From contig NZ_CP163443.1 of the NCBI RefSeq assembly GCF_041053055.1, positions 9,965,001 to 10,029,000 of the forward strand: a stretch of DNA of 64,000 nucleotides, given 5' to 3'. This document shows positions 31,796-40,627 of this stretch, piece after piece; the first letter of the stretch is position 1; every line of letters begins with the position of its first letter. A program made the position numbers and the translations under genes. The DNA comes from Streptomyces sp. R41 (GTDB lineage: Bacteria; Actinomycetota; Actinomycetes; Streptomycetales; Streptomycetaceae). Under the pieces are notes generated by a model. The model ran no database searches. It saw nothing but the letters and a program-made list of their open reading frames with translations, and had not been told where the DNA came from.

Positions 31796-32595
31796 AGGGA
31801 GGGCTCTTCGGGTTCGACCGTCTCGACGGGGACTCCGAGTTCGCGTATGGCCGCGAGTTCCGCCTCGGGGGTGCCGGTGTCGGTGATGACGGCGTGGTAG
31901 TCGGCCACGGTGCCGTACGCGTACGTGGCGGCGCCGAACTTGGAGTGGTCCGCGAGGAGCAGCGCCTGTTCGGCGGAGGCGAGCATGGCCAGCTTCACCT
32001 CGACGTAGTCGTTCAGGGGGTGGAAGAGACGGCCCTCCAGGACGGCGGTGGCGGACATCAGGGCGACGTCGGCCCGTATCCGGGACAGAGCGCGCGTGAC
32101 GGTGGGACCGGTGCAGGAGTTGAAGTCGCCGCCGTAGTGGCCGCCCAGCAGGGTGACGCTCACGCCGGGCGCGGACCCGAGACGCTGCGCGAGGCCGACG
32201 GAGTTGGTGACGACGTGGAGCTGGTCCAGCCGGGCCAGCGCGGGCACCAGGGGGAACAGGGTGGTCGAGTCGTCCATCAGCACCGTGCTGCCCGGCCTGA
32301 TCCGCTCGGCGACGGCGGCGCACAGCGCGTTCTTGGCCGCGAGTGCGCTGTTCTCACGGAAGCGGGTGGCCGTCTCCATGGTGAGGGCTGGGAAGGCGAC
32401 GGCCCGTCCACGCTCCTTGCGCAGCAGATGCCGCCCGGCGAGGTCGTCCAGGTCCCGGTGCATGGTCATCAGACTGACGTCGAAGTGCTGGGCGAGGTCG
32501 TCGATGCGGGTCTCGCCGTGTTCGGCGACGTACCGCAGCACGGCCTGGCGCCGCTCCTCGACGGCGGCCTGTGACAGTCGCGTACGGGCGGTCAC
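31792..32595 (-). CDS. DeoR/GlpR-family sugar-operon repressor
   Basis: A 267-residue DeoR regulator. The N-terminal HTH is AVLRYVAEHGETRIDDLAQH, then FDVSLMTMHRDLDDL, with the family-typical M-x-RDL. The C-terminal DeoRC sensor domain has IRPGSTVLMDDSTTLFPL, VVTNSVGLAQRL and LLGGHYGG. It would sense a phosphorylated sugar. GGAAGGAGGGG precedes GTG 32595. It lies 144 bp after a zinc dehydrogenase gene and is coupled to the HAD gene; the whole minus-strand set is probably its regulon. Confidence 0.92.
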   Translation of the reverse strand: MTARTRLSQAAVEERRQAVLRYVAEHGETRIDDLAQHFDVSLMTMHRDLDDLAGRHLLRKERGRAVAFPALTMETATRFRENSALAAKNALCAAVAERIRPGSTVLMDDSTTLFPLVPALARLDQLHVVTNSVGLAQRLGSAPGVSVTLLGGHYGGDFNSCTGPTVTRALSRIRADVALMSATAVLEGRLFHPLNDYVEVKLAMLASAEQALLLADHSKFGAATYAYGTVADYHAVITDTGTPEAELAAIRELGVPVETVEPEEPSL

Positions 32596-32739
32596 AGCGC
32601 CCCTCCTTCCCGGTTGCTCCGGTCTCGCAGTTTCGCACACGGGCCGGTGGGGTCCGGGGCCCGTCCGGCCCCCGGACCTCGGGTCTGCCGTGCGGCGACG
32701 GCTGCGGCGTACGACGTACATACCTGTGCGGCCGCGGGC

Positions 32740-33774
32740 CTATTGACCGTCAACCGTGACCAGCACCTTGACCTGCTCGGGGTCGACGGATGCGGCGAAA
32801 GCCTTGGCGGCGTCCTCCAGCGGATAGGTGGCGGTGACGATCTCGGCGGTGTCGACGGCACCCGAGGCGATCAGGGACATCGCGTTGCGGTAGTCCTCGC
32901 CGGTGTACATCAGGGTGCCCTCGATACGGATCTCCCGGTCCTGGACCAGGTCCAGACGGATCGGGGTGGGGCCGGCGGCGCCCACACCCACCACCACGAT
33001 GCGGCCGCCCTTGGCCACCAGCTCGGTGGCCTGGGCCATGGACTGCTCCCGCGACACGCAGTCGAAGACGACGTCGACCGGACCGCCGAGCGCCGCGTGG
33101 GCCTGCTCGACCAGGTCGGGGGCGTCGGCGGGCAGGGCCATGTCGGCGCCGAGGCGCAGCGCCCTCTGCCGCTTGCCGTCCAGCAGGTCGGTGACGGCGA
33201 TCCGGGCGGCGCCCGCGTGCCGGGCGGCGAGGAGGGTGAGCAGGCCGATGGGGCCGGCGCCGAATACCGCGACCGTGCGGCCGGTGAGATCACCGGCCTT
33301 CGCCACGGCGTGCACCGGGGTGGCCAGGGGCTCGACGAGGGCGGCCTCGATGTCGGTCATGCCGTCGGGGACGCGGTGGACGCGGTCGGCCGGGATGGTG
33401 AACAGGTCGGTCATGGCGCCGGGCGTCTGGCAGCCGAAGACCTTCAGCTCCTGGCAGATGTTGTAGCGGCCGGAGCGGCACTGGGGGCACCGGCCGCAGT
33501 ACAGGTTGGGTTCGATGATCACCCGGTCGCCGGGCGCGAAATCCTCGGCTCCCCTCCCTGGCGCGGCGACGACACCCACCGCCTCGTGACCCGGGCGGTA
33601 AGGGAGGTCTATGAAGGGATGGTGGCCGGCCGCCGCATGGGTGTCGGAGCCGCACACCCCGACGACCGTGGTGCGGACGAGGAGTTCGTCGTCCTCGGGA
33701 ACGGGTGCGGGCACCTGCTCGATGGTGATGTCGTCGAGAGAGCGGACGAGAACGCGGCGAATCTGCTCGGTCAT
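32740..33774 (-). CDS. Zinc-dependent alcohol/polyol dehydrogenase
   Basis: A 344-residue medium-chain dehydrogenase. The catalytic zinc ligands are in GVCGSDTH and the PGHEAVG loop; the structural zinc uses the four cysteines of YCGRCPQCRSGRYNIC. The Rossmann fold is AVFGAGPIGLLTLLAA. The length and EPNLYCG context match sorbitol/threonine/2,3-butanediol-type enzymes that oxidise polyols with NAD+. It follows another dehydrogenase by 29 bp and precedes the DeoR gene, consistent with a polyol catabolic operon. Start: ATG 33774. Confidence 0.92.
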   Translation of the reverse strand: MTEQIRRVLVRSLDDITIEQVPAPVPEDDELLVRTTVVGVCGSDTHAAAGHHPFIDLPYRPGHEAVGVVAAPGRGAEDFAPGDRVIIEPNLYCGRCPQCRSGRYNICQELKVFGCQTPGAMTDLFTIPADRVHRVPDGMTDIEAALVEPLATPVHAVAKAGDLTGRTVAVFGAGPIGLLTLLAARHAGAARIAVTDLLDGKRQRALRLGADMALPADAPDLVEQAHAALGGPVDVVFDCVSREQSMAQATELVAKGGRIVVVGVGAAGPTPIRLDLVQDREIRIEGTLMYTGEDYRNAMSLIASGAVDTAEIVTATYPLEDAAKAFAASVDPEQVKVLVTVDGQ

Positions 33775-33803
33775 GGTGGCGGAGTTCCGTTCGGTTCGGG
33801 CGT

Positions 33804-34811
33804 TCACGCGGTGGCGAGGCCGGGCTGGATCTGGATCTTGCGGCCGAGGCCCGCCTGGAAGCGGGCGATCGCGTCCGGGAACGCCGCCAGGGGGAGGCGG
33901 TCGCTGATGAAGACGTCCGGGTCGATGACGCCGGTGGCGAAGAGGTCCGCGGCGCGTTCGAAGCTGTGCAGGACGGCCATGGAGCCGGTGATCGTGATCT
34001 CCTGGTTGTAGATCTTGTACGGCTCGACGGTCGCGCGGGCGGCGGGGGAGGCGGCCGGGAACTGCAGGTACGTACCGCCCTTGCCGACCCGGCCGAGGGC
34101 GTCCTGGATGGCCTGGGCGTTGCCGGTGGCGTCGACGACCAGATCCCAGCCGTAGGGCGGTCGGTCGAGCTCGTCGGCGGACGTGGCACCGGCGGAGCAA
34201 CCCAACTGCCGTGCCGTGGCCAGGCGTTCGGCGTTGATGTCGACGACGTCGACGCTCGCGGCGCCGGTGGCCTTGGCGAGCTGAAGCATCATCAGCCCCA
34301 TGGTTCCGGTGCCGTAGACGAGCACGCGGGAGGCGAGACGGCTGCGCAGGACGTCGTAGCCGCGTACCGCACAGGACAGCGGTTCGATCAGGGCCGCGTC
34401 CTCGGTGCGTACGCCGTCGGGGAGCAGCACGCAGTTGGCGACCGGCGCGGCCACGAACTCGGCGGCGGCGCCGGGGTGGGTGACGCCGATGGCCGCGTAC
34501 CGCTCGCACAGGTTGTTACGGCCGAGGCGGCAGTAGTGGCACTCGGAGCAGTACAGGTTCGGGTCGACCGCGACGCGGGCGCCCACCGTCACCTCGGTCA
34601 CCCGGGAGCCGACGGCGACGACTTCCCCGGCGAACTCGTGGCCGGGGACGATCGGCAGGCTGGGCGCGTGCTCGCCCTGCAGGATGTGCAGGTCGGTACC
34701 GCACAGCCCGCACGCGGTCACCTGGACGACGACCTCGCGGGGGCCGGGGGCCGGGTCGTCGACGGTGGCGAGTTCCACCTTGGCCGGTGCCGCGATGACG
34801 GCCGCCCTCAC
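33804..34811 (-). CDS. Zinc-dependent alcohol/polyol dehydrogenase
   Basis: A 335-residue medium-chain dehydrogenase. It has GLCGTDLH and GHEFAGEVV for the catalytic zinc, YCSECHYCRLGRNNLC for the structural zinc and the cofactor loop YGTGTMGLMMLQLA. It is a distant paralogue of the next enzyme. Its GTG start overlaps the stop of an ABC permease (GTGA, 34808-34811), so transport and oxidation were translated together. The preferred substrate is probably a polyol or sugar acid. Confidence 0.92.
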   Translation of the reverse strand: MRAAVIAAPAKVELATVDDPAPGPREVVVQVTACGLCGTDLHILQGEHAPSLPIVPGHEFAGEVVAVGSRVTEVTVGARVAVDPNLYCSECHYCRLGRNNLCERYAAIGVTHPGAAAEFVAAPVANCVLLPDGVRTEDAALIEPLSCAVRGYDVLRSRLASRVLVYGTGTMGLMMLQLAKATGAASVDVVDINAERLATARQLGCSAGATSADELDRPPYGWDLVVDATGNAQAIQDALGRVGKGGTYLQFPAASPAARATVEPYKIYNQEITITGSMAVLHSFERAADLFATGVIDPDVFISDRLPLAAFPDAIARFQAGLGRKIQIQPGLATA

Positions 34812-35626
34812 TTCACGGCTCCCAGGGACAGGCCGCGGACGAGTTTGTCCTGGGCGGCGAATCCGGCGATGAGGACGGGCAGCGACACCAGTGTGGCCGC
34901 CGCGCACAGCCGGGCCAGGAACAGGCCCTCGTTGGTGATGAAGCCGACGAGGAAGACCGGTGCGGTGGACGCCTGTGTCGCGGTGAGGTTGACGGCGAAC
35001 ATGAACTCGTTCCAGCTGAAGATGAAGCAGATCAGTGAGGTGGCGGCGAGTCCGGGCATGGCGACCGGTGCGAAGACCCGCCAGAGGACGGTGAGGAGGC
35101 CCGCGCCGTCGACCTCGGCCGCCTCCAGGATTTCCTTGGGGACCTCGGCGAGGAAGGAGCGCATCATCCACACCGCGATCGGAAGGTTCATGGCGGTGTA
35201 GAGGACGATCAGCGTCCATACGTTGTCCAGCATCCCGATGTCCTTGACGATCAGATACACCGGCAGCAGGGCCGCGATGGCCGGCAGGAACTTCGTTGAG
35301 AGGAAGAAGAACATCACGTCGGTCCACTTCTCGACCGGCTTGATGGACAGCGCGTAGGCCGTCGGCACCGCCAGCAGGAGGACCAGCAGGGTCGAAATGA
35401 CGCTGGCCATGGCCGAGTTGAGGAGGAAGGGGGTGATGTCCCGGCTGAACAGCAGTTTGTACTGGTCGAAGGTGAGCGGGGCGAAGGGGGTCGGCGGGTT
35501 GGTCGCCGCGTCCGCCTCCTGGTGGAAGGAGGTGAGCACCATCCACGCCACCGGCGCGAAGAACGCCAGCGTGGCCAGCCAGGCGACGAAGGTCCACAGG
35601 GGCGACAGCCGGGGCGCACCGGACGA
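34808..35626 (-). pseudogene. Carbohydrate ABC transporter permease, 5' end missing
   Basis: The C-terminal 250 residues are a normal MalG/SmoG-type permease: WMVLTSFHQEAD, PFLLNSAMASVISTLLVLLLA, the cytoplasmic EAAEVDGAGLLTVLWRVFAPVAMPGLA (EAA loop) and CFIFSWNEFMFAVN. Upstream the frame reads only about 25 more codons, including a half-TM1 (TFVAWLATLAFFAPVAW), and meets a TGA at 35627-35629. No ATG and no ribosome-binding site precede it; the only starts are GTG 35560 and ATG 35551, inside TM1. The partner permease, binding protein and ATPase genes are absent. A deletion or rearrangement near 35.63 kb has removed the operon's front. Confidence 0.8.
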
Positions 35627-35900
35627 TCAGGTCGGCGAGCTGCGTGCCTGCGGGGGTGCCGACCGGGAGCGCGACAGGTGTGAACTCCCTGCCATCGGAC
35701 GCCGATCGGCAGATCCTTTCGCCGGCCCGCCCGGCAGCCGGGTCGATCCGGTTATCGGGCTGGGATGCCAGCACCGGGGCAGAGGCGTCACGTTGCGAGG
35801 CCGCCGGCGGTGAGGGGGTATTGCACCGTCCGTTGTGCAGGAAGCCACCTGGCTCCACGGAGCGAACAGTCCTATCGCGACGCAGTGGGCGCCGCCGGGC
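35627..35900. other. Non-coding stretch at a probable rearrangement junction
   Basis: About 270 bp between the cut permease and the lectin-like gene. Frames on both strands read as low-quality peptide with no family resemblance and no start site. It probably holds scrambled remnants. Confidence 0.5.
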
Positions 35901-36779
35901 TCACAGGTCGGCGAAGTTCAGGGCGACAACCGCGGGGGTGTTGCTGCTGGTATACCCGTCACGCACCGGCTGCTGGGTGCGGAAGCTGTCCGGCGTCCAC
36001 CACAGCCGCTCGTCGCCGTACGCCCCCTTCCACACCATCACGACGCGTTTGTCCAGTCGCCCCAGCGCGGGGCCGTGGCTGGACCGGCCGATGGCGAGCT
36101 GCTGGGCCGACCAACCGCCGTTGCCGTAGCCGGCCCGCCAGAGCCTGTCGTCGTCGCCGGAACCCTTCCACGCCATCACCAGAACCGCGCCGTTCGAGGC
36201 CAGCGCCGGACCGTGGGTCGAACCGCCGGGAAACGCCTTCGGCGCGGTCCAGGACTGGCCGTCGTACGTGCACCAGTAGAGGTTCTGATTGCCGCCGGAA
36301 CCCTTCCACGCCATGACGAGGCGGCCGTCGTGCTGGGCCAGCGCCGGCCCGTGGCTCGAGCTCGCCGTCCCGTCGCCGGCCAGCTGCTGCGGGGTCCAGC
36401 CGCCGGGCCCGAGCACGGAGTACCAGATGTGCTCGTCCTGGCCGGCCCCGCGCCACGCCATGACCACCCGCTCGCCGAGCACACCGAGTGCCGGCCGGTC
36501 TTCGGTGCGGGGCACCCCGGTCGGAAGGGACTGATCGCCCCAGACATCGCCGGTGAAGTTCGCCCCGGCGGTCCAGATCCGGTTGTCGTTGTCCGCTCCC
36601 CGCCATGCGGCGCGGATCCCGTGCCCGAGTGGCTCGACCACCGCGGCGATCCCGCGGCTGCCGGCGAACCAGCTCACCCGCCGGGCGTTGTTGAAGTCCG
36701 TGCCATGGTCGTTGCGCGCCGAGTAGATGCCCTGGTCTGAGCCGTGTCCTTTCCAGATCACGAATGCGCGGTCGTTCAC
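35901..36779 (-). CDS. Six-repeat beta-propeller lectin-like protein
   Basis: A 292-residue protein built of six repeats of about 45 residues. Each has a [IVA]W[KR]G core (IWKGHGSD, AWRGADND, AWRGAGQD, AWKGSGGN, AWKGSGDD, VWKGAYGD) followed by a [IL]W/Y strand, and four linkers contain an SSHGPAL-like segment. This is the look of tectonin or fucolectin-type propellers that bind sugars. No signal peptide or membrane segment is seen, so it is cytoplasmic or exported by another route. Start: GTG 36779 with GGGGGAAA upstream. It stands alone and is not part of an operon. Confidence 0.82.
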   Translation of the reverse strand: MNDRAFVIWKGHGSDQGIYSARNDHGTDFNNARRVSWFAGSRGIAAVVEPLGHGIRAAWRGADNDNRIWTAGANFTGDVWGDQSLPTGVPRTEDRPALGVLGERVVMAWRGAGQDEHIWYSVLGPGGWTPQQLAGDGTASSSHGPALAQHDGRLVMAWKGSGGNQNLYWCTYDGQSWTAPKAFPGGSTHGPALASNGAVLVMAWKGSGDDDRLWRAGYGNGGWSAQQLAIGRSSHGPALGRLDKRVVMVWKGAYGDERLWWTPDSFRTQQPVRDGYTSSNTPAVVALNFADL

Positions 36780-37061
36780 GTTTCCCCCAAAACGTTGCGC
36801 CAGTGATGATCAGTGCGAATCGGACAGCAGAAGCCTGGGAATCGTAGGGCTCCGGTCCTGTCTGAGCAAGGCGTTGACGGGCATATCGACCAGCCGTTGC
36901 CGCTCGCTGGTCGACATGCCCGTCCATTTCGGGAGCGTGCCGTGTGGCTCCTCGATTCACATGACCGGTCGTCAGGCGGCTGTATGACTCAGCTCTTTTC
37001 GACCTCGCCAGGGGTGCTGACGCGGGGCACCCCTGGCTGAGCCGGGCGGAGGCGCTGTGTG
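36780..37061. other. Intergenic region with a terminator hairpin
   Basis: About 280 bp upstream of the lectin-like gene and downstream of the APC permease. Apart from the hairpin at 37007-37037 I see no gene. Confidence 0.55.
37007..37037 (-). terminator. Hairpin after the APC permease
   Basis: An 11-bp perfect stem (GCCAGGGGTGC and GCACCCCTGGC) with a 9-nt loop begins 24 bp beyond the permease stop on the minus strand. Confidence 0.8.
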
Positions 37062-38591
37062 CTACTCCTCGGCGGCAAGTGAAGCACGGGTCGGCTTGCC
37101 CAGTGCCCAGAAGAGCACGCCGAGGAGCATGAAGCCGACGAGCGGGACGGCCTCCGTCAGCAGGTACTTCCAGCGCTCGCCGTAACTCCAGCCGTCCGGC
37201 GCGTAGTCGGAGCCGAACCAGTGGTCGCCGAGTCCGGGGGCGACCAGCTGCACGCTGGCGAACAGGACGAGCAGGGTGAGCACCACGCTGATGGTGCGGG
37301 GGAAGGGCGCCTTGTACGGGCGGGGGACGTCCGGGGCCTTGCGGCGCAGTACGGCGAGGGCCGGGAAGATGCCCAGGTAGCTGACGAGGGTGGTGGAGAC
37401 GGCTAGGCCGAGGACGGCGCCGAAGAGCTTGGCGGCACTGCCGTCGGTCAGTTCGTGGGCCAGCACCAGGACGACGGTGGAGACCACGCCGCTGAGGATG
37501 TTGACCCGTACCGGGGTGCCGAACCGACTGGAGATGACGCCGAGGAACCGGGGCGCGGCGCCGTCATAGCCGGAGACGGCGAGGGCGCGGTCGGAGCCCA
37601 TGACCCAAGTGACGCCGGAGGACAGCACCGTGAGGATGAACATGATCGCGGCGAGGTCCCCGAGCAGGCTGCCCGCGCCGCTGAGCGTGGCGGTGCCGTC
37701 GGCGGCGACGTGGCCGCCGTACACGGTGAAGACCTGCCGGATCGCGTCGATGAATCCGCCGAGGCCGGTAATGGCCTTGACTGGCAGGACGAGCAGGATG
37801 CCGAGGATCGGCAGCGCGTACAGCAGAACGGCGAGGAAGGCGCTGCGGAAGATGGCGAAGGGCACGTCCTTCTGGGCGTCGGTCATCTCGTCGCCCGCGG
37901 TGTTGGGCAGCTCGAAACCGACATAGTTGAACATCAGGACGGGAACCAGGCCGACGAATCCCACGTACGTCGGGGAGAAGTCGCCGATCCCGAATCCGTG
38001 CAGGCCGTGCTTGATGCCGTACACCACGACGGTGACGGTGAAGAGGCCGAGGAGGACGAAACGGCTCCAGGCGCCCACGGTGGGAATCCACTTGCCGACG
38101 TCGAAGGAGAGGATCGCGGCGAGCACGCCCACCCAGACGAACACGAGGGTGAAGGCGTAGAAGGCCGGGGTGCACAGGTCCTTACCGTCGTTGAAGAAGG
38201 TGGTGTAGGCCGTGACGGCGGAGACGGAGAGCGTGCCGCCGAGCCACACCGGATTGGTGATCCAGTACAGGAAGTTGTTGACGGCACCGGTGAGGCGCCC
38301 GAAGGCCCGGCTGGTCCAGATGTAGGGACCGCCCTCGTCGGAGAACGCGGCCCCGAGTTCGGCGGTCAGCAGCGCGGAGGGCACGAAGAACACGACGGCC
38401 AGCACGATGAGCCAGGTGAACGCCTCGGCACCGGACGAGGCCACGGTGCCGATGGTGTCCACGCCGACGATGGTGCAGAGGAGGAAGAAAAGGATGTCGA
38501 AGCGGCCGAAGTGCTTGCGCAGCTTCTGTCGCTCCGTCTGGGCTGCTGCCGACGTGTCTGCCGGCTCGTAAGTTATTTGGTCAGCGGCCAC
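37062..38591 (-). CDS. APC-family amino acid permease
   Basis: A 509-residue membrane transporter with 12 or more hydrophobic segments. The first helices read RFDILFFLLCTIVGVDTIGTVASSGAEAFTW, with the loop SDEGGPYIWTSRAFGR typical of glutamate/GABA-type APC exchangers. Later LMFNYVGFELPNTAGDEM and a WVMGSDRALAVSGYDGAAP loop appear. Start: GTG 38591 with AGGAG 6 nt upstream; the frame stays open for a further 1.8 kb but that part is not protein-like. No enzyme neighbour reveals the substrate. A hairpin follows at 37007. Confidence 0.9.
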   Translation of the reverse strand: MAADQITYEPADTSAAAQTERQKLRKHFGRFDILFFLLCTIVGVDTIGTVASSGAEAFTWLIVLAVVFFVPSALLTAELGAAFSDEGGPYIWTSRAFGRLTGAVNNFLYWITNPVWLGGTLSVSAVTAYTTFFNDGKDLCTPAFYAFTLVFVWVGVLAAILSFDVGKWIPTVGAWSRFVLLGLFTVTVVVYGIKHGLHGFGIGDFSPTYVGFVGLVPVLMFNYVGFELPNTAGDEMTDAQKDVPFAIFRSAFLAVLLYALPILGILLVLPVKAITGLGGFIDAIRQVFTVYGGHVAADGTATLSGAGSLLGDLAAIMFILTVLSSGVTWVMGSDRALAVSGYDGAAPRFLGVISSRFGTPVRVNILSGVVSTVVLVLAHELTDGSAAKLFGAVLGLAVSTTLVSYLGIFPALAVLRRKAPDVPRPYKAPFPRTISVVLTLLVLFASVQLVAPGLGDHWFGSDYAPDGWSYGERWKYLLTEAVPLVGFMLLGVLFWALGKPTRASLAAEE

Positions 38592-39456
38592 CGGGAGCTC
38601 CTGCGTGCTCGTGGTACGGGCGGGATCCGGCCAATGATCGCCGCCGCCGCAAAAGCCCACAAGCGTTCGTGTACAAGTCTTGACCATCGCTTCTTCGCCC
38701 GAATGCAACGGAAACCGCACCGAAACATGGGAGTGACAGCAGCAACCGTTGCCCAGGGCTGCTGTTACCCCTGATTCCGTTTTATGAGAGTGGCAGCGCG
38801 AGTCGCTCCGGGACGTCTCAGGACCGGGAGACGGCAAGTGACAGCCGCCGAGCCACGGCAGGATCGCCTTGTGCGGCCGTCGGCGCGTCAGGTGATGCTG
38901 GGGTCCCCGATCCGACCACTCGTCGTGCTGATGCGGAGATGGCGAAGACCGGCCGGTTGGGCCCGTGGGGGGGGCAAACGTCGGCGCAGGGGAGCGGATC
39001 TCCCGTCTGTATCGCTCCTCACGCCGCGCACTGACGTCCTGCCCGTCGCTCATAGGATCTAATGGGGCTGCCGCGCGCGGGGCAAACACATACCGGTGGT
39101 CACCGGTCGACGGCTCCGCAACGAATCCGCGCGGCTCCCGACTCCGGATGGTTGTGCATGCCTGACTCTCCTTACCGCGATCCCGCGCGTCCCGTACAGA
39201 ACGCATCAGGCTCGCCGGCTGTGCCGCAGTACAGTGATCTGTTTCTCCAGCCGCGCTACACCGTCGACCTGTCGCCCCTGGAAGACGAGGAAGACACGTT
39301 CTCTCCGCCTCCGCCCGCACAACGGCGGCGCGGCACAACCCGAAGCCGTTGACTGCCGCCTGTCCTGCCCCGCCAAGCCCGGCGATCTCCCGTACCGGCT
39401 GCGCCATCCGGGGGCTGCCGTAGACGGTGACGCCCGGCGCCGACTGTCTGACGGCG
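38592..39456. other. Long intergenic region, nearly empty
   Basis: About 860 bp upstream of the APC permease and downstream of the convergent methyltransferase. Only a weak 64-codon ORF (39158-39352) is seen. An inverted CAGCAG/CTGCTG pair around 38735-38765 has no clear role. No RNA gene was recognised. Confidence 0.5.
39158..39352 (+). CDS. Short hypothetical ORF (64 aa)
   Basis: An ATG-started frame beginning MPDSPYRDPARP, with a Pro-rich acidic middle (SPLEDEEDTFSPPPP) and basic end. No ribosome-binding site is obvious and no domain is recognised. It may be the start of a gene whose rest has been lost, or a chance ORF. Confidence 0.25.
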   Translation: MPDSPYRDPARPVQNASGSPAVPQYSDLFLQPRYTVDLSPLEDEEDTFSPPPPAQRRRGTTRSR

Positions 39457-40122
39457 TCAGCGGGGCAGGGTCTGGGTGATGCGCCACAGGCGACGGGGCA
39501 GGTCACCTTCCTCGAACGCGTGGACCTCTTCCAAGCTCCAGCCGTCGGCGAGGGCCTCGACCAGATCGCGAGGGAAGAAGTGCACGGCAAAGCCGCCGTG
39601 TTCGTAGATGTCGTCGCCATGGGAGGTTCCGGCGCCGTAGTGGGCGTCTCCGGTATGGCGGACGGTGTAGACGAAAACGCCGCCCGGCCGCAGAACTCGG
39701 CGGATCTCGCCGACCGCAGCATGGATCTCCCCGGTGGACAGCGCCATGCACAGCAGCATGTGCGCGAAGACCGCGTCCACCGAGTCGTCGGGCAGCGGCA
39801 GGGGCTCACGCACGTCGTGCACCACGGTGGTGACCCGCCCGGCGACGCCCTGGTCCCGGGCGGAGCCGCGCAGCTGCTCCAGGCCGACCGGGCTGAAGTC
39901 GGTGGCCCGGACGGTGAAGCCCTCGCGTGCGAAGTACAGGGCGTCGCGGCCGTGGCCGGCGCCCAGCTCCAGCACATCGGTTGCCCCGACCGCTCGGAAG
40001 ACGGCGGCGGCGTGGACCGCGGGGGCGGAGGGTTGCTCGCCGTACATGCCCGGGTGGGCGGTATACGTCTGCTGCCAGTGCGCCCGCTGGGCCTCGCCCA
40101 ACTCCTGCCCGTCGTCCGCCAC
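39457..40122 (-). CDS. Class I SAM-dependent methyltransferase
   Basis: A 221-residue methyltransferase. Motif I is VLELGAGHGRDALYFA, followed by the acidic strand VRATDFSPVGLEQL, motif II DSVDAVFAHMLLCMAL and motif III RVLRPGGVFVYTV. It begins AQRAHWQQTYTAHPGMYG, typical of this stand-alone group. The methyl acceptor is unknown. Start: GTG 40122. It is followed on the other side by the IS5 remnant. Confidence 0.9.
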   Translation of the reverse strand: MADDGQELGEAQRAHWQQTYTAHPGMYGEQPSAPAVHAAAVFRAVGATDVLELGAGHGRDALYFAREGFTVRATDFSPVGLEQLRGSARDQGVAGRVTTVVHDVREPLPLPDDSVDAVFAHMLLCMALSTGEIHAAVGEIRRVLRPGGVFVYTVRHTGDAHYGAGTSHGDDIYEHGGFAVHFFPRDLVEALADGWSLEEVHAFEEGDLPRRLWRITQTLPR

Positions 40123-40214
40123 GGTTGTCCGCCTCTCGGTTCTCTGCGCAGGTCAGCCTTGGAGGGCATCTGATCTACGTAGTTGGTGCTTTGGGATGTT
40201 CTTGCAAGCCGCAT

Positions 40215-40439
40215 CTGATCATGGACACCCTCGGCCTGGTCCTGGCCGTCATTGACACGGCCGCATCGGTTCACGACTCGACAGGCGGTAGGCAGTTGCC
40301 GACCGAGCCGACGGCGGCCCGTCCGCCTGTGACGAAGGTCTGGGCCGACGGGGGTTATCAGGGGCGTGTGTCCAACCACGGTGCCGCGTTGGGGATCTGG
40401 CTGGAGGTCGTCAAGCGGCCCTCGGCCACCCGCCGCTGA
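40215..40439 (+). pseudogene. IS5-family transposase remnant
   Basis: A frame of about 75 codons reads MDTLGLVLAVIDTAASVHDSTGG, then VTKVWADGGYQGRV and IWLEVVKRP, matching the C-terminal half of IS5-type DDE transposases (usual VDTLGLLLAV-TAASVQD-GA, WADGGY-G, WLEVV-R). The N-terminal half and the catalytic residues before it are missing, and the part after WLEVV stops early. No flanking inverted repeats were found. It is a dead fragment. Confidence 0.8.
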
Positions 40440-40627
40440 ACTGCTGGGCGAGTTGGGGGAGATGCCGTCGGCGCGTTGACGCCGTGAGTATCGGTGGCCC
40501 GTTGTGTTCCCCGCTCGCGGCCACTTGGCGGGGAGCCATCTGGCCGTGAATGTGCACAGTGAGTGATTCGTGTGGCAAGAGTCCTGAGGGCTGCTCCTCG
40601 GTGACGGCCAGGGTCATGATGGTGGTC

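Noticed and set aside
35627..35858. N-terminal part of the ABC permease on the minus strand
   Set aside because: It is in a different frame, ends in no helix and shows no permease features; an in-frame TGA separates it from the permease frame.
37062..40379. 1105-codon open frame ending in the APC permease
   Set aside because: Only the last 509 codons read as a transporter and a good ribosome-binding site fixes GTG 38591. The rest runs antisense to or between other genes and is low-quality peptide.
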